From positions 43,493,001 to 43,557,000 of the forward strand of contig CM059583.1 in assembly GCA_030407085.1 (NCBI GenBank): a DNA stretch of 64,000 nt. The letters are read 5' to 3'. The notes beneath the pieces are model-generated. The model saw only the letters and a list, made by a program, of their open reading frames with translations, was not told the origin of the DNA and searched no databases. The position numbers were made by a program, and so were the translations under genes. Numbering within the stretch: the stretch's first letter is position 1; every line of letters begins with the position of its first letter. The stretch is from Trichopria drosophilae. Lineage: Eukaryota > Arthropoda > Insecta > Hymenoptera > Diapriidae. Below, one piece after another: positions 58,021 to 64,000 of this stretch.

Positions 58021-58910
58021 ATGAGTACAATTAAGTATTACTTTGCTTTATATGATATTTATAAATATAAATTTGTTTCTATTTTTTGTTATATTATTAT
58101 ATCAGCATTATCATATTCGATTAATGGATATAATTTGAAATCGGTATCTACAATGAAGGATTTTGGAGTGGTTTTCGATAGTTCTTTTAGTTTTAAGGAC
58201 CATCTACATGGTGCTATTTCCAAAGCGTATCGCATGCTTGGATTCCTCATCAGAAGTACTAAGAGTTTTAAGAATATTAAAACAATCTTGTATTTGTATC
58301 AAACCCTAGTACTTCCCCACATGACATATTGTTCGACTATCTGGACCCCATTTACTGATGTTAATTGCGGTGAGTTAGAATCGGTGCAACACCGCTTTAT
58401 TAGATATGCCATGCGGAAAGTGGGGAGTCCAATGCACTTATTCGATCATGATTACTCCGGTCCAGGTATGCGCCTTAATCTTCGTTCTATTAAGTCGGTA
58501 CACAATTTGATGATCTCTTATTTATGTATAAAATAATAAACGGGATAATAGTCGGTAGACAAATTTCAGGAATATTTACGTTTAGGAATGTTCCACATCA
58601 CCTATGAAATATCAGGCCAATACGCGAAGATGTTAACCGGTATAACTATAGTTAGTTATTCTCCGGTACCTCGACTTAAGCATGCATGGAACCTATTACC
58701 GCAGAATGTACTTCAAAGGCGTCTACCATCGTTTCGCACACACGTTTGCAATTATACCAAATTAAATTGTTGATTATTTTTTTTTATTCTTATATAAATT
58801 TTTTATTGTTTATAAGTTTCGAATGTGTATTTTGTGATGCCATTATTGCACTGTTATTAATTTTGTACAAGGCACAATGAGGTGCCGTTGATCCAAATAA
58901 ATAAAAAATA
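58021..58910 (+). pseudogene. Jockey/I-like LINE 3' fragment
   Basis: The first frame (to a stop at 58536) has STMKDFGVVFDSSFSFKDHL, AISKAYRMLGFLIRST, TLVLPHMTYCSTIW and LESVQHRFIRYAMRK, the C-terminal part of a non-LTR reverse transcriptase protein. After a frame break near 58540, YSPVPRLKHAWNLLPQNVLQ and LPSFRTHV continue to about 58773, the usual end of such proteins. The 3' end is GGTGCCGTTGATCC plus AAATAAATAAAAAATAAAT. A second similar tail (GCCGTTTATCC plus AAATAAATAAATA) follows at 59010-59040. No catalytic motif remains. The start codon at 58021 belongs to non-LINE sequence. Confidence 0.85.
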
Positions 58911-59039
58911 AATAAAATATTTATAATTTAGATTGTTTTGCAAATACTTAAAGTTTATATATTATTATGTCCTTTGTATTACTTTGCCAACAATGTACAA
59001 ATCTGTTCAAAGCCGTTTATCCAAATAAATAAATAAAAA

Positions 59040-59310
59040 AATCTTGTAATTTTCATTCGAATGGTAAAATTACATGCCATAGGTTTCCGCAGTTATAACC
59101 CACGTCTAACATAGAAGTTTAACAGTGCATTGTAACTTTCCTACGCACAGAATAGTAAATTTAGTTGGTATGTTGTAATTTTACATAAATGTAAAATTCC
59201 TAATCTCAAATGGTAAAAACCCAACGCTATACATAGGGATTTTACATATATAACATTACAATGAGTTAGTAAAATTCATTGAAACTTTTTACATTGTACT
59301 ATACTGCCGT
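59040..59310. repeat. GTAAAATT word-rich block, CACTG-type
   Basis: Variants of GGTAAAATTAC, GTAAAATTCC and TTTTACATA recur throughout in both orientations, as in the element at 34235-34492. No clean ends. Confidence 0.45.
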
Positions 59311-59930
59311 ACTGAATGGAAAAAGCCAGAACTGCACGAAATAAACTTAGTTCTTTAATTTTGTACGATTAATTTTTAACATCTTAAAATGCAATTACAC
59401 ATTTCATGATCTGTCAAAAATAATATTCAAACTAAGACAAACACCGTAACTACATGAGCAACAGATACAATACTGTAACTGACAGACGTGAACTTATCCG
59501 TACAAATGATTAGAAGTTACGCCTTTTTAAATCGTTTCTACCAGCATTTTCAAATGACGTGCTCACTTACAGTTTTTGAAGGTTTTTGGAAGACACTACG
59601 AGTTTCGTCTACAATCGATTTAATAACATCCGATAATGACTGATAATACCAATTTTGAATGCATTTTATTGTTTGTTCGTGCAGTTTCATCATACATATT
59701 TTGTAATAGAATTGAATAAATATTAGATATTTTGTAAATTATTAATTTCAAGAACAGTAACTATTCATTAAAAGGAGAACTCTGCCGCACATTTATAAAA
59801 TAATAACTACGTTTTAGGGGAGGCTTTACTGAAATTTTGAAAAAAATGCCAAAAATATAGTACATTTTTTTCCAAACTATAGCATTGATTGACAAACCGA
59901 TGTGTAAAAATCAACAGCGTAATATCTGAA
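59310..59930. other. No gene seen
   Basis: AT-rich sequence without recognisable features. A minus-strand frame at 59807-59998 has no conserved motif. Confidence 0.4.
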
Positions 59931-59934
59931 ACAG

Positions 59935-60375
59935 TACATCCAAGAAAATAGTAGTTTTTGGTACAAGTGCGGGTGCGTAATAGTAGTTTTCGATACAAGT
60001 GCGTAAATAGTATATTACGATCCTAGGCCAGTAAAACAGAAAGTGCTTCAGATCACATGAAATTGTTGGCCGAGGCGAAGCCGAGTCTAATAAACATGTG
60101 ATCTGAGACTTTCTTTTTTATTGGCCAAGGGCCGTATACTATTTTAACTTCGTTTCGCGCAGCGGCCAGGAAGTTGCGGTTTCTGGCCGGAGGGCAGAAA
60201 AGTTATTTCTGCGAATGTGGAGGTTGTGGGCCGAGCCGACAGCAAGGTCTGCATTCACATTCGTATAAGAAACATTTTTGCACATGTGCCGAACAATATT
60301 TTAATGTGTGAGTAAAGTGCGATTGAAAAATGTCAAAAATGTGAAAAGTAGCACTTTACGCATACCGAATCAAAA
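59935..60375. repeat. GC-rich hairpin island with GGCCGAG motifs
   Basis: Starts with a short tandem repeat (TAGTAGTTTT..GATACAAGTGCG). Three hairpins follow. The first has arms AGAAAGTGCTTCAGATCACATG-like and their inverse at 60100-60120, around a loop GGCCGAGGCGAAGCCGAG. The second is CGGCCAGGAA..TTCTGGCCG near 60170-60200. The third is TTTCTGCGAATGTG..CACATTCGTATAAGAAA near 60215-60270. It ends with GCACTTTACGCA, the inverse of the initial GTGCGTAAA. No reading frame. A relative lies at 28781-28980. Confidence 0.55.
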
Positions 60376-61460
60376 AAGATATTCCTTGAAAACTATTGAG
60401 CAAGAGACAGATTGAAAATTTATAAAAATTTAGCTATTTTTTTTACATATCTTGATAAATAATCGATTCAAAATGCTCAAATTTGTCAACTGTAATATTA
60501 CAAGATACTTACAGTAGAATAGTGGGGTAAAATGTTATTTTAAATTATGTATTTTTTCATTTTTAGTAAAGCATCCCCTTCAATTATTCTTCAGATATCC
60601 GAATTTTATGTGTTTTAAAAAAGTGTAATTTTATTTTTAATTTTTCCAAAGTTTCTTCTAATATTCAGCTTTACCAAAACGGTAAACGTTACTTGGTTTT
60701 ATATTATATCATGAAAATAAATATAGAATTATTAATTAATTTATTAAAAATGATTTATTTTTTTTATTCATTTGACATAAACTGTTTAATTGCAAGAATA
60801 ACTCTGAATTTCTGTAGGAAATATTTGCGGTTCTTAATGGCTTGGATATATATGAATTCATTATTATATTTATTAGCAAGTAAGTTTATCAAAATAACAG
60901 GATAAAAATATTCAAATTATTTTTGTAATTTATAGGGTTTCTCTTGAAGTAATACATTTAAATTGCGTACAAATTTAAACTTTACTTAAATTAACTGACG
61001 CTTCTGATCAATATTGTTTAAAAATATATAATATAATTTATCAATTAAAATTTAGTAACAAATTAAGTAAAATAAGTGGTGAATTTAAATATCTATACAC
61101 TTACTTATTTATTTATATAAACATAATAGAGAACAAGAATAAATTGAATTTTTGCGGTAATGGCTAAAAGCAAATGAATGTTAAATTGCATATCGATTGA
61201 TTCAAGATGCTGCTTTTTAAATCTTTTAAATCGAGAAAATTTTAATTTATGGTTTATTGTGAATTCACTGTTACATAATGTTTAGCAATAAGTGTCCCAC
61301 TAAAATCGCATAAAAAGAAAATTTTGTATGGAATAAACAAAAAAATGTTTTGCTGTTTTTCGTGAATTCTACCTAATGCAGTTACGCCTTTTTCCATTCA
61401 GTACAGCAGTATAATATTGTAACTTTATTACAACACAATTTATATATTGTAAGTTTTTAT
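60376..61460. other. No gene seen
   Basis: Very AT-rich intergenic or intronic sequence upstream of GSKIP. The 70-codon frame at 60693-60905 is AT-driven and has no support. A polypyrimidine tract and acceptor-like CACTTTTAAG end at 61480. Confidence 0.4.
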
Positions 61461-61503
61461 TTTATTTGTCACTTTTAAGTTACTGACAACACCGTGAAGA
61501 CAA

Positions 61504-61854
61504 ATGAAAAACGAGGAACGGGTCTTGGATAAAGAACAGTGGAAAGTCGAAGCACAAGCTATAATTGGAGACATTCGAAATCACATAAAAGATATATCCA
61601 TTAGTGATAAACTGCAGAGTACTGATCTGTCTATTTTCTTAAATGTGACAACCCTAGAGGATAATAATATATGTATAAAACTTTCTGATGAAGGTTTTAG
61701 TATAGTTGGATATAAACACGACGATAATTCCATTTTAGACGGAAATACTTTTGAGACGCCATATAGTTTACTTGATTATATTAGCCCTCTTTACAGAACA
61801 TCATTTGGAAATTCCCTTCAACATAAACTTAAAGAACTAGCAAGGAGTGAATAA
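61504..61854 (+). CDS. GSKIP: GSKIP domain protein (GSK3-beta interaction protein homologue), 116 residues
   Basis: Small adaptor that in vertebrates binds glycogen synthase kinase 3-beta through a C-terminal helix and the regulatory subunit of protein kinase A through an N-terminal helix. Here the N-terminal helix EQWKVEAQAIIGDIRNHI (about residues 11-28) matches the kinase A anchoring region in position. The GSKIP fold spans about residues 40-116, with FLNVTTLEDNNICIKLSDEG. The C-terminal FETPYSLLDYISPLYRTSFG and HKLKEL form the GSK3-binding signature. Length fits the small family members. The start context ACAAATGA is good. No intron in the coding part; an acceptor-like CACTTTTAAG at 61471-61480 suggests a spliced 5' UTR. 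The stop is 12 nt before the DCTN2 start, same strand and frame. Confidence 0.9.
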   Translation: MKNEERVLDKEQWKVEAQAIIGDIRNHIKDISISDKLQSTDLSIFLNVTTLEDNNICIKLSDEGFSIVGYKHDDNSILDGNTFETPYSLLDYISPLYRTSFGNSLQHKLKELARSE

Positions 61855-61866
61855 AACCCCGAAACA

Positions 61867-63072
61867 ATGATTGATTCAAAGTACGCCGATCTCCCAGGAA
61901 TTGCCTACGATCAAGCAGATGTTTATGAAACGACTGATCTACCCGAATCTGAACAATTTCAAGTATACCTTGAAGATGAAACAGATTCGGTTGAAAGGAT
62001 GCATATTAGTGCGACTGAAGCATTTAATAAATTCCGAAACAAGCATGTTGTTAGTAAAGGTGTAGATTTTTCAGACAAAATATCGCACAAACGAAAAGCT
62101 GGATATAATACATTATACGAATGGGAATTGCCAAATGAGGGCGAAAAGGAATCTCCTTTACAAAAATATCAAAGATTGCAAAGTGAAATTAAGGAGTTGT
62201 TTGAAGAAGTAAACTCTTTGACAGAAAAAGCAAAAAATGACGCAGAGGTGAAATCTGTTAAAGAGATTATAACTCAAGTAGAAAAGGCAGAAAAAGAACT
62301 CGATAGTTTGAAACTTGACAAAGCAATTGGTAGTAATTTATTATTATCTCTTATCGATCCGCAAGGAGTTCAGTTCAAACAACTAGAGTCACAAATTCAA
62401 CTTTTCAAACAAAGTGGAAAAAACACTAAACCTGTCGATGAAGTAAAGGGAACGCATCAAGGAGAACCAGGAGTGCTTAAATATAACATGACGTACTGCC
62501 CTTCAAAATCAAGAATGCAAGATACTGCTCGAATTGGTCATCTTGAACAAAGATTGGGACATTTAGAAAGCATCATCGGAGCATCTTCAGACAAAGTCTC
62601 CAAATTTTCTCAGACTCTTAAATGTCAAGGGGTTATCGAAGCTGTTCAGCAATTAAGTGCGAAAGCTTCGCTGATGGACTCGAACCATTTGGACACTGTA
62701 GAAAGTAGAATAGCTTCATTACTGCACGGTATGGACAACGTACAACAGAAAAAACTAGCAAGTCTTCAAGATTCTGAAAAAGAACAAAAAATTTCCGATT
62801 TATATGAAATGGTTAAAAAAATTGAAGATATATCTCAAGCATTTCCACAAACTGTTGATCGAATGGCTGCATTGAACAATATGCATCGTAAGGCTGCAGA
62901 ATTTGGAAAATCATTGAAAGAATTAGAAGAATTACAGAGCAAAATCTCAAGTGGATTGGATAATAATCAAATAATGTTGAAAGAAGTGCAAAATAGTTTC
63001 GCAACGAATTTGGAAACAATTACAAATAATTTAGCTTCTTTAGATAGTCGTATGAAAAAACTAACCAAGTGA
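61867..63072 (+). CDS. DCTN2: Dynactin subunit 2 (dynamitin, p50), 401 residues
   Basis: Structural subunit of the dynactin shoulder, which links cytoplasmic dynein to cargo. The N-terminus ADLPGIAYDQADVYETTDLP (residues 5-24) is the conserved dynamitin signature, followed by DSVERMHISATEAFNKF and KISHKRKAGYNTLYEWEL. Coiled-coil segments are evident at about residues 105-160 (LQKYQRLQSEIKELFEEVNS, AEKELDSLKL), 215-240 (RIGHLEQRLGHLESIIG) and 310-400 (KISDLYEMVKKIEDI, SLKELEELQSKIS). Length matches animal homologues (about 380-405). The frame is intronless and uninterrupted; the start context AACAATGA is favourable. It begins 12 nt after the GSKIP stop, leaving no room for a promoter. That implies a shared transcript with internal initiation or reinitiation, unless an alternative 5' end exists inside GSKIP. 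Confidence 0.97.
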   Translation: MIDSKYADLPGIAYDQADVYETTDLPESEQFQVYLEDETDSVERMHISATEAFNKFRNKHVVSKGVDFSDKISHKRKAGYNTLYEWELPNEGEKESPLQKYQRLQSEIKELFEEVNSLTEKAKNDAEVKSVKEIITQVEKAEKELDSLKLDKAIGSNLLLSLIDPQGVQFKQLESQIQLFKQSGKNTKPVDEVKGTHQGEPGVLKYNMTYCPSKSRMQDTARIGHLEQRLGHLESIIGASSDKVSKFSQTLKCQGVIEAVQQLSAKASLMDSNHLDTVESRIASLLHGMDNVQQKKLASLQDSEKEQKISDLYEMVKKIEDISQAFPQTVDRMAALNNMHRKAAEFGKSLKELEELQSKISSGLDNNQIMLKEVQNSFATNLETITNNLASLDSRMKKLTK

Positions 63073-64000
63073 GCATTGTAATGTTTTGATAATTTTTATC
63101 ATTAATAACATATATATTTATTAATTTTAGTATTAAATTTATTTCTTGTAATATTTTGAATTTTGACAAGACAACCGAATTCAAAATATATTCTTTATAA
63201 CTTGTAATACAATTTTATTACTTGTATGTGTAAAAAGATGCAAAAACAGCAGAAAGCGCTATTAATTTTGGTGTACAGTAAATGTTAAAATGAAAAACAT
63301 TTGAACTCTGTTTCATTTCAACATTTATTATTGACTTTTCAATTTAATAGTGATACCATCTAAACATTAATTTGCGGTCATCTCATAATATGCAAAAATA
63401 TGTCAGATTAGGTGAAGCAAATATTTGACTAACATACTATATATATATTTTGTAATTTATGAAGCATTGGAATATACAATATAAAAATGATACTAAATAA
63501 ATAAACAAATTGAAGGTTTACGTCTATTATTGTAAGGACTCTGACAATATATTTCGAAAAAAAATGTTACGACAAAATATTATGCTAAAAAATAATATTA
63601 TCAAAAATATTATTTAAATTAATTATATTTTGTATATTTCTAGAAAATTGTTAAAATTAAATTTGATTTCAAAAATAATTATTTAATTTTTATTAAATGA
63701 ATTTGTTATAATGTAATTTTACGTTTAACTGTATTAAATAGTAATTACAGAATTTTAACAATTACCATGGTTTAAAAGTTTTGAACCTTTTTGGCTTAGT
63801 ACGAAACACAAAGGCATTTCTGACACGATCTATTGCAGAGTGCTTAAATGAAACTGATATTTCTTTTCAAATTAAGATAAAGTTGGGATATATTAATTAT
63901 TGTGTATTGTTTTCGACGATTGAATAATCTGATAGTCACTTTTAAATTATTTATATACATTATTTATTTTTGTTTGAAAATGTATGTGATTTATTATTTT
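63073..64000. other. 3' flank of DCTN2, no further gene seen
   Basis: Very AT-rich. ATTTATT and AATAAATAAA (about 63495) words could act as polyadenylation signals for the GSKIP-DCTN2 transcript. No repeats or conserved frames recognised. Confidence 0.4.

Noticed and set aside
61852..61866. Programmed stop-codon readthrough from GSKIP into DCTN2
   Set aside because: The frame permits it, but TAA followed by A is not a favoured readthrough context and DCTN2 has its own well-placed ATG, so separate initiation is more likely.

Overview
This is AT-rich, intron-containing eukaryotic DNA, about two thirds A+T. The protein-coding exons (NAP1, GSKIP, dynamitin/DCTN2, AMDHD2) and the mobile-element repertoire (Tc1/mariner, pogo, TTAA-target elements, Penelope, Jockey/I-like LINEs) point to an arthropod, most likely an insect. 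I lean to Hymenoptera from general sequence character, but nothing here proves it. Real host-gene content is small: four loci recognised with confidence, one unrecognised minus-strand exon, and two inferred non-coding first exons.

Layout. 1-15.5 kb is gene-poor and holds old repeats: a Tc1-type remnant, a dead pogo/Tigger transposase, a Penelope-like fragment and TTAA foldbacks. 15.6-18.5 kb and 19.0-22.3 kb are two DNA transposons with inverted ends and decayed transposase-like genes of families I know only as uncharacterised animal proteins. 22.3-30.8 kb is a dense nest of inverted-repeat elements, including several with CCC...GGG ends whose interiors are built from short degenerate words. 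30.9-31.4 kb is a CpG-richer island, probably the promoter and 5' UTR exon of NAP1. NAP1 itself (34.5-39.0 kb, plus strand, seven coding exons, 398 codons) has foldback elements in introns 1 and 5. 39.2-39.4 kb is a convergent minus-strand exon of unknown identity.

40-47.4 kb is repeat again: inverted minisatellite arrays, and a LINE cut by a foldback copy of the 15.6-kb transposon and by a TTAACCC foldback. 50.86-51.24 kb holds two spliced exons of N-acetylglucosamine-6-phosphate deacetylase (AMDHD2); the rest of that gene is not visible. 51.5-57.25 kb is a large inverted repeat hosting a MITE, a 2.8-kb mariner-superfamily element and a CCC-ended element. 58.0-59.0 kb is a LINE 3' end. 61.5-63.1 kb carries GSKIP and DCTN2, two intronless reading frames on one strand, 12 nt apart and in the same frame, probably one dicistronic mRNA.

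The main points for a second look are: (1) the CCC-ended, word-filled elements, three of which show 2-bp target duplications, with related empty sites inside this same window for some; (2) the GSKIP-DCTN2 dicistron; (3) the two transposons with uncharacterised transposase-like proteins; and (4) a GC-rich hairpin island at 60.0-60.4 kb with a relative at 28.8-29.0 kb. Everything was read by eye, so repeat boundaries are approximate unless target duplications are given.
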